This document shows, in pieces, positions 44,990 to 55,974 of a stretch of 64,000 nt of DNA; position 1 is the stretch's first letter; each line of letters begins with the position of its first letter. The notes beneath the pieces were generated by a model, which saw only the letters and a program-made list of their open reading frames with translations, did not search any database and was not told where the DNA came from. This stretch comes from Diphasiastrum complanatum (taxonomy: Eukaryota; Streptophyta; Lycopodiopsida; Lycopodiales; Lycopodiaceae), in contig CM055111.1 of assembly GCA_029204225.1 (NCBI GenBank), forward strand, positions 23,808,899 through 23,872,898. The letters are read 5' to 3'. The translations under genes were made by a program, and so were the position numbers.

Positions 44990-45980
44990 AACTAACCTTT
45001 ATTGATGGATTTTTTGGACTCAACTTGTATGTATCTTCTAGAAAGCCAAGTATACTAATACTTTTGTATAATTCGATTCCAAATTGTGTTTTGATCATGT
45101 GCTTCAGTCTCGATCATCGAGAGAGAAAGAGTTTATGTATGTGAGAGGTTGAAGAAGTGAATAGAGTGTTGAGGTTTATTCTCTCTTATCTTTTTTCTCC
45201 GCATTGTTGAGTGTGAATGATCCTAAGTCTACTAGCAATCTCTACTGCATTACATGAATTACTCTCTGGTCAGACAAACTCTCTAGTGCATTACAGTCGT
45301 TTGTTGTATGTCTATAAATATGCTTTAAGGAACTGTCTTAAAATCCTCTTATTCATCTATCGCGAACACTTTCTTTTTGGCGCTCGAATAAAGTCTACAT
45401 TTGGTATAGTCTAGCACAATCATTGATAGAACTGCATGTATACATCTAAGATGTCAGTTCCTGTCTGAGGACTTGAGTCTTTATTTTGTCTGCTTGCTTG
45501 TAATTGACATAAGTTTCTAATGTACTCTAAAACTCTTTGTGTTCTTTAACCATAACCTTGGACTTAAGTTGTTGAGGATTTCTATCTAGAAACAAATAGT
45601 TCACGAATACGATTTACTGATTGTCTGCACAACCATGAATACATCGAACATTTCTCGACTCTCTGTTGACACCTTAATCAGTCGGAGTTTAGTACTGTTG
45701 TACTACTCTAATAACATCTCACCTGTAGAACTCATTTCATTCGATTTGATAGAGACAAGACCGTTGTTATGGAATTATTAACACTACACACCCCCAACAC
45801 AAGTAATATTGGTTACTTTCGGATGTCCGTTGACAACCAAAATAACACCCAAAGCCACTTCACTCGAAATAAATCATAATTGTACTAAATACATAACTTT
45901 CTAACGCTATCCTCTATGGGTTCGACATTATTTACTACAAAATCTATATTAACCTTGTTGGTATAATACGACATATACCA
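44990..45980 (+). mobile_element. E6 5' LTR (left end not fixed)
   Basis: Ends just before an Asp primer site. Contains CTATAAATATGC near 45311 as TATA-like box and, near its end, TATGGGTTCGACATTATT and ATTAACCTTGTTGGTATAA, text usual at the end of plant Athila/Tat LTRs. No 3' partner because E6 is truncated in RT. The left boundary is a guess. Confidence 0.55.
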
Positions 45981-45985
45981 ATTTT

Positions 45986-46003
45986 TGGCGCCCTTGCCGG
46001 GGA
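45986..46003 (+). promoter_or_regulatory. E6 primer-binding site, tRNA-Asp
   Basis: TGGCGCCCTTGCCGGGGA matches the complement of the plant tRNA-Asp 3' end in 17 of 18 positions. This is the typical Athila-type site. Confidence 0.9.
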
Positions 46004-46192
46004 TAGCTTAGAAAGTTATAAGAAAACTGACACTTCCATCTCCATTCCTAGTGTATGTCAGATAGAGAATTCCGATTAGAATGATATCGTAAGCTTAGAG
46101 AGGAATTTTTACAAAGACAGAGTGAGAGTGCAAGTCGAAGAAATCTGGACGAGATCAATGCCGAGTTACTTGAACTCCTAATTAACTTCGGT

Positions 46193-47200
46193 ATGGAGGG
46201 TCCTGCTGCACATTTCACTTCTATTTCAAAAATTAAGTATGATTATTTTGCAGGGACTACTTCAGATGATGTAGATAGCTATGTCTTGCAATTTGAATCA
46301 ATTGCTAATGCAAATAACAAAGGAACTGACGTAGATAAACTGCGAATCTTTTTTGGTCTACTAAGAAAGCAGACATGCATATGGTATAGTCAAGTTGAAC
46401 CAGGCTGTGTAAGAACCGGGTTACTACTGAAAGACGTGTTTCTGAACCAGTTCAGAGAAATCGACTATAAATCTAGAATTTTTGGAGATCTGAACAATGG
46501 TCAGAACAAAACTAAAGGATCCCTTTGAAAATATACACGCAAGGTCAAGAATCTTATAGGAAAACTAACCGATGTATATCCTGTTGACATGCAAATCGAA
46601 TGGTTTTTGGCTGGTTTACCACCAAAGATTGATTGGTATTGCAAACAAGGGGACATGACTTCCTTAGCAACAGTTATAGCTAGTGTTAAGAACTTTGAGA
46701 CCTCGAAGAAAGCGACGCTCAACTAAAAGATCTCATAAGTCTAAAACTGATTCTAGTGATAGCGAAGATGATTTAGATACTGACAAGTTCCAATTCTTCA
46801 AGCTCGGAGTCTGAAAGCAGTGATTCATCAGAATCAGAAGCTGATAAAGGAGATAAAAGAAGTAAACGACGATCCAGATGGAAGGACGACACAAAAACCA
46901 TCGAGGATAAGTCATCAACTTCTAAAGTTAAAAAGCTTTGAACGAATAATATGGTTGATCTTAATAAAAAGTTTAATGATTTGAAAGTGCAGATCTCTGA
47001 AGTTGCAGACAAAAGACCAAAAGTTTCTTCTTCCAACTCGGGAATGTGGTGTACGACATGTGGAACTTCTGGACATACTAAGGAAGACTGCACCACTGTG
47101 AATGTAAAGTATATCAAAGGTCCTGTCTAGGAGGTATTCTTTATTTTTCAAAATAATGCAACTACTAATTATGTTCAGGGTACTACAGCTTGAGCCTAGC
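46193..47200 (+). pseudogene. E6 gag with CCHC knuckle
   Basis: The capsid text starts MEGPAAHFTSISKIKYDYFA, then DKLRIFFGLLRKQTCIWYSQ and LKDVFLNQFREIDYKSRIF, to TGA at 46526-46528; then LTDVYPVDMQIEWFLAGLPP in the same region. A poly-Ser/Glu stretch (46780-46870) and KKFNDLKVQISEVADKRP lead to a complete CCHC knuckle MWCTTCGTSGHTKEDCTT (about 47044-47095). Frame shifts near 46720 and 46940. Gag and knuckle order is standard. Confidence 0.75.
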
Positions 47201-47623
47201 AGGATAAACCAAAGTTTACAGCAAGAAGACACAATCCTCCTGAATTTGTTGGACCAGCGATGAAGTCACAAACCACAACAATTATTACAACTGTGGCAGG
47301 ACATTTTCCACCTGACTATCCTGAATCAGCCACGAAAGCCGATTGGTTATGTACCGTTATTCTCAAACTATAGGGAGCTGGGTCACAAGTATCCTGACTA
47401 CTCTCAGTTGTAGAAGACACGACCTAAGTACCAGTATGTAGCAACACTAGTTGCTATAGACTCGAAAGCAAAAGCTTCAACTGATGCTGTTGTGCAGAGG
47501 ATTGATATTATTGAAGAAAAACTAGCAAAGACAGAAGAAAAGTCCCAGCCAAGTGACGTGGAAAAGCTATTCAAAGTCACAACAAGAAGCAAAGGCTCTT
47601 CGAAACCCGAATAGAAATATTCA
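47201..47623 (+). other. E6 gag-protease linker, broken
   Basis: Proline- and Ser-rich text in changing frames (PPEFVGPAMKSQTTTI and further); several TAG and TGA. No domain seen. Confidence 0.5.
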
Positions 47624-48440
47624 ATGAAGTGTAGAAACTCTTCAAAGAAGAAATCTTTGAGTAAATCAACGAATAAATCGACAACCAAAGAAGATCTTAA
47701 AGATGACCCTGACTATGACCGTAATGCTGTAAAATTATTTGCAAAAGACATCTCAGCAGAAGCGAAAGAAATTGTCAATATTGAACTACAATCAGTTGCT
47801 GCAGAGAAGGTGGTCATGTTCGAGAAAGAGGATGATGAAATAGCGAAGACCAAATTGTCTAGTGTTGTTATTGACAAGCCAATCTCGAAATCAAAGATGA
47901 AGGACTATAATATAGTGACTGATATTGGATTTCTTCGTCCAAACATCACTTTTGTGCAATTCTTGGCAGACAATACTTATTACCGTAAGCAAGTGAAAGG
48001 TCTTTCTGCCCCTAAAAAGAAGAAAAGAGTTTCTTTGCCAGATGTTGGTGTATTGTCTATTGATTTAGGAGATCTTGGCGCACCTGAAATTGATGTTACC
48101 ATTGCGGGATGTTTGATTGAAAAAGTGCCGATAGACACTAGTTCAAGCGTGAACATAATAATAGAAGACACAGCTCATGCTTTGGGGCTGATTGACATTC
48201 AACGAACACAACAAAATATTAAGTTAGTAGATTCAACGCGATGAAAGTCTGTTGGAGAATTGAAGGATGTTATCGTTTACATTCAAGCCAAGCGTTTCAC
48301 AATGAATTTTATAGTTATCAAACCACTTGGTTTGCCATCTTATTTTGTGCTAATTTGACGGCCCTGGCTTTATCAATCAAATGCAAGTGTTCACTGGAAA
48401 TCCAAAGAGTTGAATTTTCAAACTGGTGAGACCAATAATC
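47624..48440 (+). pseudogene. E6 aspartic protease
   Basis: The open frame 47624-48243 has a Lys-rich start, then GCLIEKVPIDTSSSVNIIIE, where D-T-S-S stands for the usual D-T-G-S (Gly to Ser). The frame continues past TGA 48241-48243 to SVGELKDVIVYIQAKRFTMN and PSYFVLI, then a TGA in the Gly position of the LG-RPW end motif (near 48358). Protease activity is unlikely. Confidence 0.7.
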
Positions 48441-48963
48441 GAGGTAAGCTAGCAGAATAAATAATCACTTGGAGTCATGACAAATATGAAGGTGAAACTC
48501 CTTTGTCTGACACCGGTTTTACCTTAGAAGATTCTTCTTATGCATTAAATATTTTTTCCAATGCTAAGACATTGAAGTGCAATATTTCGAATGCTATGAG
48601 AATACTGACGAAGAAAAATTCTTCGATGCCTGCAACGCTAAAGCAAATATTTTGGATAAAGAAAGAAATGTTGTGGACACAAACTCTAAAGAGTTTGATG
48701 ATGATTCAAGTGATGAATTTGACGAATTTGAACAAGAATTTGGTAACAAGAACCAGACTAACAAATATATCTATGGAATCAACCATGCGCAAAATTCATG
48801 GCCATACCAAGGCCAGTATGACAGAAGGTATGATTCTACCAGATTCTACTGAACTGATTGAACTTAAACCTGACATATTTGTGCATGTGTCAAAGTCACT
48901 TGGAGAGATAGAATTAGTTAAATTCACAGAATTGCTGAAGGAGTATCATGATGTTTTTGCCTG
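48441..48963 (+). pseudogene. E6 acidic linker and RT start, truncated
   Basis: Acidic text (DTNSKEFDDDSSDEFDEFE near 48668-48720) in one frame and ELIELKPDIFVHVSKSLGEI with ELLKEYHDVFAWS in another. The latter is the usual approach to the RT domain. RT breaks off at 48963, where minus-strand G3 sequence begins, so E6 lost RT, RNase H, integrase and its 3' end. Confidence 0.75.
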
Positions 48964-48964
48964 G

Positions 48965-51528
48965 TCACTCTTCATAGGTAATGTCGATTGTCGCACTGTT
49001 GGATCTGGAGAGTGGACATACTCTCTCTGATACACTTGTAAAGCCCGGTGGAAGTCCACTAATATGGTCCAGCTGTAGGGCTGATGGATGATTGGCCAAT
49101 TGGGTGTATGGATGGTGATTTTGTCCATAGTCAAGCCCAAATCTTTCCATTTATTTCTTCTTGACATTGGCACATAATAAGGGACAACCCGCAATTGGCG
49201 AGGGCTGGCGACGTACTCCTGATTGATTCTGGAGTTTTCACAAAAATAGTAATTCTCCATGCCGACTGCTCTCCCAATGTAGGTATTTTGTCCAACTCTT
49301 TGTCGGCCTTTATCTCGGAGGTCTTAAGTTTCAAAATCCATCCACCACGCGAGGATTCATGCGGATGTTGCTTTAAAAAGGTCTAGATCTGGTCCTCGAC
49401 GCTGATGGGCCTTCTGAATAGAGGTGTGGTCCTTGATCAGGATGGACCCGCTTGTATTGCCGGTAAGATTGGTGGTTGTTTTGCTATATCTAGAGCTCCC
49501 CCCTGGTCCATGCTCGAATCTAATCCTATATCCATTGGTATAGTTTCTTGGCGCATAGGAGAGAATTGCGGCATAATCGGTACGGGGAATTGTGGTCCCG
49601 CTTCCAATACCTGAATGGCTGTTTTTTCATAGGTGGTGATGGTCTCTTTAGCCTTTGCCAACTCGGTTGAAGCTGCTCATTTGAACTTGTCAAAGCGGTC
49701 TTGGAATCCCTTAAGGGCCACTTTGTAGGTTTCCACTTTCTTGAACAAATACGCGCTTTTCGTCGGTGTGACCGGATGATCTGGTGTTTGCGTTTGAAGG
49801 TAAATATCACGCTCAACGGTGGTCGCATCCAACTCACCTTGAAGAGATGTGTGATCTTGTTCCACCATCTACAATTGACCCTTCAGTAGTTGCACCTATT
49901 GTTTTGCATCTTGCATGGCCTTATCCACCTGATCTTGTGCAGTTGTCAGGGCATTTTGCAGAGAGCTGACATAGTCTTCCAGGCCATCAGCTTGTTGCTG
50001 GGCCAACTTCTTTTCAGCTTCAGACTTGTCTTCATGTTGTTTGACAATTTTCAACTCTCGATCCAATTAGACAATCTTTTGGCTGATTAGAGTGTTTTCG
50101 GACCCCGTATCTGAAATTCTCTGCTCCATTGTTTTTTTCTTATCCAGCATAGACTAGATCACTTGCGCAAGGCTTGAGACCAAACCGAGAGCATCACCAG
50201 AATCTACTGTCGTAGAGGCGGTATGGTACTGTCCTTGGTCGGCGTGGAATAGGTGCCAATACTTCTTCTTCTTCAAAAATGTCTTCTTTCTCAAAACCCT
50301 CAGACACGGTGGCATCAAACTACTTCGGTGATTTCATAGCTTTGTCGACCCGAAGTGCGGCTGGGCTATCTTCAGTGTGAGGTTGCTGGCTTACATCTTC
50401 AACACCGACAGTAGTTTCATGGATCTATTCAAATCATCTTCCAAGGGATTGGAGTTTAAAGGGCGCAGGGTTCTAGGGCATTTCAAATATTTTGGTGGTC
50501 CCAAGGGAGTCGGAATCATCGAACATATCCATGAAAAACTGCGTGTTTGGTGAAGTGGCTTTGGTGTGTGGGGTTGAGGCAATCTAGGCAGTTGTGATGG
50601 GAATGGTAGTCCCATTGGTCATAGACAATCCTTGTGTGGAAGCAGAGGCGAGGGAAGCATTAAAGGCAAGGGAAAAAGAAAGTTCAGTGTGAACAATAGC
50701 AGGGGGCGGAAGCGCAGCTGACGATGTATGCCTAGTGCGGAAGGAAAGTCCGGAATGACGATCTCATTGCGTGGATGATGACAACTTTGGGAACTCGAGG
50801 CCTGGTGGGACGACTTGGCCGATGCTTCTTCGTAGACCGAAAGCACAGAATCCATGTGGAAACCATGGTAGAAGAGACAATAACGAGCCAACAACCAACT
50901 GCTGCTTAGTATTAGCCTTAATAGCTCATTTGAGCTCACCAGAAACAGTCTTGAACCAATTATATGGTTCAAGAGGGGCTTTGGCCAACTTGGCATAGGA
51001 CTCCACTATCCTATGGAAGATCTGTGACGTAATGCGGTCTTTCTTGAGGTTTCCAACCATCAGGAAGTTGTTTAGTAGCTGGGCAGCAGCGTGTATTGAA
51101 GGCTCAGTGATGGCTTCCAAAAGGTATCCATCATTGGTCCAGTAGTGCAGATCATTGGTGAGGTCAATGTATGGCTTGATGGCCTGTTTTGCCTACTTGT
51201 GATTGGGTGAGGCCTGTGTATCGGATGCTATACCTATGGCTGCAAGGGCAGCCTTAGTGACGTGCACCTTGTGTGTTGCTCCCTGAAAAGTGATATAAAA
51301 TTTGGATTTCTCTTCCTTCCACGTACTGAAGGCAAGAGTGATAAAATCGATGTTGATTCCGCTGGAAAAGGCTCTCTCATGGATACCCATTGTAGTGAGC
51401 AGAGGCTCCGCAAGGGTCATCCACTAAGTGACCATGCTTGTGCTAGGAAGGATCATAATGTCCGTTGTAGAAGGGACATCACAATGGATGGTATAAAGCG
51501 GAGACTGGGAAGTATCAGTAGAACACAT
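48965..51528 (-). pseudogene. G3 aORF
   Basis: The minus ATG at 51528 starts MCSTDTSQSPLYTIHCDVPS. The first frame stops at 51424-51426 (TAG) and continues WMTLAEPLLTTMGIHERAFS and ITFQGATHKVHVTKAALAAI. Then IHAAAQLLNNFLMVGNLKKD and SQIFHRIVESYAKLAKAPLE (51100-50950), homologous to G1. Then a Ser/Pro-rich stretch (50900-50500) and an acidic run with EEEE (50300-50240), and a long coiled-coil (50120-49620, e.g. DGLEDYVSSLQNALTTAQDQ). Last is the YYVPMSRRNKW...NWP segment (49190-49090). Many TAG stops and shifts. The end is cut at the E6 junction. Confidence 0.6.
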
Positions 51529-52400
51529 GATGAGCAAAAAGGAAATGTAAGACGTGTGAAAGTGTATCAGAAAGCAAATCAGGAAGTTTGGAAGGCTTTG
51601 GTTGCGGGAAAAATTCGCAAGAGCTTCGCTAGCACAAGTGAGGAATGAATCGAATTCAGCCAACTTATAGGTGAATTTGGTGGGTCCATTATACTGAATA
51701 CTAGTTTGGCTGATCATTTCTAATCTATAATTTGCAGGCATGTACAATACTGTGAAATTAGGCTATAAAAATCTCGGCAAAGGTTTCTGGGGATCCGAAC
51801 CTATCAGGCGAATGTTTTCCAGAGCTGGCGAAGGATAAACCTTTGCCCAGGAGGGTCCTTTGCCCAGGTATTGTCATAAATGTATTTTTCCAAGATCTGA
51901 ACCTATGGACAACCTAATTTTGACATTTTAAGATCATCTAGTAGGTCGGAAAAGATTCATAATGAGCTTAAGATGCTCGATGAAGGTTTCCAGAATGGAA
52001 TATCATTGAACCTTTGCCTGACTCAAAAATTGGATTTTTCCCTTGACAGAAACCTTCGCCCACCTCAAATTAGATAAATCTCAAGTGGATGTACACTTTG
52101 AAAACTCAGTGAAGGTTTCTAATACTGTATAGGCCACATCTGACCAAACAGTGATTTTTCATCAAAAAATATTGTGCTTTCTTTTTCCCATGCTGATGAC
52201 TTTCTGACTTTTGCTCATCAGTCTTTTTGCAAAAAAAAAAATTTTGCTTTTTTTTTAATCCTGTCTTTTTCCAAAATACTCAGCAATTTAAGTACTAAAA
52301 ACAAAAAAATTGAAAAACAAATAAAATTAAAAAAACCATTGAGATCAAGCTTGTTGAACTGGCGGAGGAGGCTGTCAAAACTTGCGTAATCGGCTGCCAT
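51529..52400 (-). promoter_or_regulatory. G3 pol-aORF spacer with TATA-like box
   Basis: Non-coding between the integrase end and the aORF. The minus-strand TATAAG at 51669-51664 is 141 bp before the aORF ATG and lies in CCTATAAGTTGGCTGAATT, matching CTATATAAGGGCTGAATT in element A. CCTTTGCC / CCTTCGCC / GAAGGTTTC words recur over 51780-52120. T- and A-rich runs fill 52220-52330. Confidence 0.5.
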
Positions 52401-53169
52401 TCACCGGAGTATCAAATCATTTTTCATCCAAGTGCTCAAGAATTACTGCACCATAGTTCATGATTTCCTTCACTTGATATGGGCCTTCACCGGTAAACTT
52501 CAGCTTTTTCTTGATTAGTTTGGTTTTGTACATCAATGCAAAATCTCTTGCTTTCAGATCTTTTTTGTGCAATCGACGATCGTGCCATGCCTTGCGACGG
52601 GCTTTCTCTGCTGCTAACACATGAACTGCCATCAATCGGGTTTCACATAATTTGTGCAATGCTTCATGATGGAGTTGTAAAGACTGATCATCATTTAACC
52701 ATGTTGTGGCTACTATGCATAAAAATGGGATTAAAAATTCAATTGGCATGACAACATCCTGACCATAAACCAGTTGAAAAGGTGTTTGATTTGTACTATT
52801 TCTGTAAGCGGTTTCGAATGCCCATAATGCTGCATACAGTTTATGTTCCCAATCAGACCGACTTGCTTCAACTGTCTTTATCATAATGGTGCAGAGAATC
52901 TTATTGAAAGATTCAGCTTGGCCATTCCCTCTGGGATAATGCGGAGTACTGAATCTGTGTATAACAAAAAAATCTTTCAGTAAACACTTTATTATTTGAT
53001 TAACAAAGTGTGTACCCCAGTCACTGACAATCTCGATCGGACATCCAAATCTGATTATAATATTTTCATACAAAAACTTGGCCATAGATTTCGCATCATG
53101 TATGGTTCTGGTTCCATCAAATTGGCAGGAGGAGCAGAGTGTTTTGGTGAGGTAGGTAAGGCTAAACAT
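52385..53169 (-). pseudogene. G3 integrase, C-terminal two thirds
   Basis: The open frame 53169-52420 covers YENIIIRFGCPIEIVSDWGT (second catalytic Asp), HYPRGNGQAESFNKILCTIM (catalytic Glu), LYAALWAFETAYRNSTNQTP, FQLVYGQDVVMPIEFLIPF, AEKARRKAWHDRRLHKKDL and FTGEGPYQVKEIMNYGAVIL. Past TGA near 52417 the frame ends PVNGSRLRKF. The HHCC domain and first Asp are missing: the first residues are gag-derived (FSLTYLTKTLCSSCQ), so a deletion joins the gag zinc region straight to the integrase core near 53105. Confidence 0.85.
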
Positions 53170-53373
53170 TCTGGGTATCCAAGAGCAGATTGTCGCAGTC
53201 TAGCTATGGATTTCCTCCATACTATGGTTCTCGATATCCCATTTGGGCATACCGTTGCTAAATTATCTGAGGGTTGAAATTGCAAACAGCAGTCTCATGA
53301 TCAGACAAATTACACAAATGGCAAACATTGATTTCCATTCATTTTTTCAATTGAGGACACTCTTTACTGCGTG
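53170..53373 (-). pseudogene. G3 gag zinc-knuckle region (after G2 insertion)
   Basis: Minus-strand text across two frames: HAVK-ECPQLKK, then CHLCNLSDHETAVCNFNPQI, closely like ECPVLKQ...FCHLCNVTLYDMAFC in element A. Its upstream half (CSICTRN) lies at 63670-63655 on the far side of G2. Confidence 0.65.
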
Positions 53374-53378
53374 ATTTC

Positions 53379-54496
53379 TGTTGGTTGATTCTGACGAATC
53401 CCCAAGATACTCAAATAGAGCAAATCAAGAGCACCTCTCACCTTAGACCGAGGAGGTCTCTGAGAAGATGAGACAAACAAAGACTAAGAGTCAAGTATGA
53501 GAGCCGAGAAATGCTAGTTAGGAATGACAAGCAAGAACTGTGTAAGCCTCATGGTGAATCCTGAAAGATGGAATGACCATGTAGGAACTAGTATTTCTAG
53601 GCAAATGTAATAAATGCAAGTAGATCTCTCTTAAATAATTTAGAGTGAGCCACCTTTTGATGGTGACCTCAAGTGGAGAGTATTATTCCGCTTGTAATTT
53701 GAATGTGGAAATTCCACTAGGATGCCACCTAAGGAGCTGTCTTGCTTCTTTAAGAGACTCCCTCTTTGAGTAGATGAGCTTATTGAGAATTGTATGAACT
53801 CCATGCTGAATGAGAAGAGCCTCTATGAGTTAGATGCATTCATTGAGCTCCTTGATCATGATGGTTTTCTTGAGTGATGCCCCTATGATCATGCCCTTCC
53901 ATCCTTCTGTGTGTGGTTGTGGACTGTAGAGTGGATTAGTCTCTTTCCTTTTTTGTAGATTAATATAGGAACCAGCATTCAGGTAAACTAAATAGGCTGG
54001 ATCTATATCTCTTTACAATCCAGTTCTAGATGTTCTTGGGGTCTCCAAGAATCAAAAGACTGGTTGGTTTCTTGATTCTTGGACTTCTAACATGCTGTAG
54101 ATTAGTTTTTGTTTCTTGTTTTGTCAATTCATGCAAGTGTAGCTCAATGTTAGTAAAATGCAGGCTCTGATTCAGTTTGTTTTAAAATAGGTAGCTGTAG
54201 AATCTACTGAATGTTCATTTGGGCTGCACTCTGATCTATGAATGAGCGTTCTTGGCTTGCATCTATGTATGAATGTAAGTGTGTTCAAGAGAGATCGACT
54301 CTGAGTTGTCCTCTGACAGATAGAACACAATACTACAACGAGAATCTGCTCTCTTTTGTCTGGATTGGCATTGTTAGATCAAGATTACATCTAATAAATG
54401 CCATAAAGCCTGGTAACAAGCAGAAACGGTTTTGAAGAAGAAGCAAGTAACAGAATCATAGTAAACAGATCCTCTGGAGTAGGAGATCTATAAACA
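53379..54496 (+). mobile_element. G2 5' LTR
   Basis: 1,118 bp. The U3 block GAGTGAGCCACCTTTTGATG is common to G1 LTRs. The TATA position reads CTTCTTTAAG here (CTATTTAAG in the 3' copy). Shared with 62498-63649 except for scattered substitutions and a short deletion near 53945-53965 relative to the 3' LTR. Confidence 0.85.
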
Positions 54497-54515
54497 TTTG
54501 ACACAATTGCCCATT
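54497..54515 (+). promoter_or_regulatory. G2 primer-binding site (decayed)
   Basis: TTTGACACAATTGCCC directly follows the LTR. It is consistent with a decayed tRNA-Asp site TTTGGCGCCGTTGCC, with G-to-A changes at most differing sites. Confidence 0.5.
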
Positions 54516-54597
54516 GAACTCCAACACCTTCTACATCAGAAACCCACAACCTTGTCCACATTTCGCCCGTCCCCTCACAATCACATCTCAATCGGAG

Positions 54598-54619
54598 CCC
54601 CCCCCCCCCCCCCCCCCCC
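54598..54619 (+). repeat. C22 homopolymer
   Basis: 22 consecutive C directly before the 25-bp array begins. Could be partly an assembly artefact. Confidence 0.9.
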
Positions 54620-54626
54620 GTGTTGA

Positions 54627-55380
54627 AATCTCAACCAGAGAGCTCGTGTCCAATCTCAACCGATGCATTCTATTGAATCTCAACCGACACACACTGTCTT
54701 AGATCTCAACCGACGGTCATCAGTTACATCTCGACCAATGGTGATCTATTGAAATCTCGACCGACGGTTTCCACTTAGTCTCAACCGATGGTATTCCATC
54801 ATATCTCAATAGACGGCCTCATTCCAATCTCAACCGACGGCCCTACATTAGATCTCAACCGAGGGTATGCCATCAGATCTCAACCGACGGCCTCATTCCA
54901 ATCTCGACCGACATCTCTACATTAGATCTCAACCGATGCCATCAGTCAGATCTCAACCAACGCCCATTAGTCAGATCTCAACCGACGGTCATCAGTTACA
55001 TCTCAACCAACAGTGATATATTGAAATCTTGACCAATGGTTTCCAATCAAATCTCAACCGATAGTATTCCATCAAATCTCAACTGACAGCCTCATTTCAA
55101 TCTTGACTAACGGCCCTACGTTAGATCTCAACCGATGGTATTCCATCAGATCTCAACCGATGGCCTCATTCCAATCTCGACCGATGGCCCTGCGTTAGAT
55201 CTCAACTGATGCCATCAACTAGATCTCAACCGACGCCCATCTGTCAGATCTCAACCGACGTCCCTGCGTTAAATCTCAACCGATGGCCCTGCGTTAAATC
55301 TAAACCGACCGCCAAAGTGAAATCTCAACCGGAGTGCTCGTTCAGATCTCAACTGACGCATTGTCTCTCATCTCATCCGG
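54627..55380 (+). repeat. G2 leader: 25-bp array with 11-unit higher-order repeat
   Basis: About 28 units with core ATCTCAACCGACG and an 11-12-bp tag. Tags recur in order: copy 1 is 54703-54974 and copy 2 is 54975-55247 (272 and 273 bp), each eleven units with the tag order GTCATCAGTTAC, GTGATCTATTGA, GTTTCCACTTAG, GTATTCCATCA, GCCTCATTCCA, GCCCTACATTAG, then a second GTATTCC / GCCTCATT / CCCT triplet, then CCATCAGTCAG and CCCATTAGTCAG. Confidence 0.9.
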
Positions 55381-55705
55381 ATCCAACTTGTTGAATCTCA
55401 CCCGATGAGATCCTCTCCCATCTCGACCACAAAGGTCCCTCATAACCGCCATTGACCGCATACATCGTCTTACAACACCTCCCTCACCTCCGCCACTGAT
55501 TGCACTACCATCGCAAACTCCCACATTCCCCCACACTCAACCGCAATAGACCGCATTACATAATCCCAACCGCATTCCGTCCCAACAGCATTTCATCACA
55601 CCTGCATGTATCCACCCGTTGCGACCACACTCCATTCCCTTGTGACCGCATTCAACCGTCACTCGTAACTGCACCACACTGCTTCCGTCACACTTCATGC
55701 TCCAC
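55381..55705 (+). other. Array interruption, degenerate
   Basis: Between two array parts; no clear 25-bp units. CCGCATT/ACCGCAT words recur loosely (GACCGCATACATCG, GACCGCATTACAT, ACCGCATTCCGTCCC, GACCGCATTCAACCG). No gene. Confidence 0.5.
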
Positions 55706-55974
55706 TCCTGTCAGATCTCAACCAACACCTCCTGTCAGATCTCAATTGACGGTCATCAGTTACATCTTGACCAATGGTGATCTATTGAAATATCAACCGA
55801 CGGTTTTCACTCAGATCTCAATCGACGGTATTCCATCAGATCTCAACCGACGGCCTCATTCCAATCTCGACCGACGGCCCTACATTAGATCTCAACCGAC
55901 GCCATCAGTTAGATCTCAACTGACGCCCATCAGTCAAATCTCAACCGATGCTCATCAGTCAGATTGTTAGCAGA
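55706..55974 (+). repeat. G2 leader: 25-bp array, third block
   Basis: Nine to ten units. From 55739 the tag order is that of the higher-order repeat, but without the second GTATTCC / GCCTCATT / CCCT triplet, an 8-unit form plus one extra CATCAGTCAG unit. The array stops at 55974, where the G1b LTR begins. Confidence 0.9.

Noticed and set aside
48946-51528. Envelope gene (Athila env-like ORF)
   Set aside because: Right position but no signal peptide, no hydrophobic segment of membrane length, and a coiled-coil, Pro-rich build.
54627-55974. CRISPR-like array (constant core with variable spacers, 25-bp period)
   Set aside because: The core is only about 13 bp and degenerate, the spacers fall into a few recurring classes, the same units occur at three other places in the same element family, and the setting is a plant retrotransposon with no cas genes.
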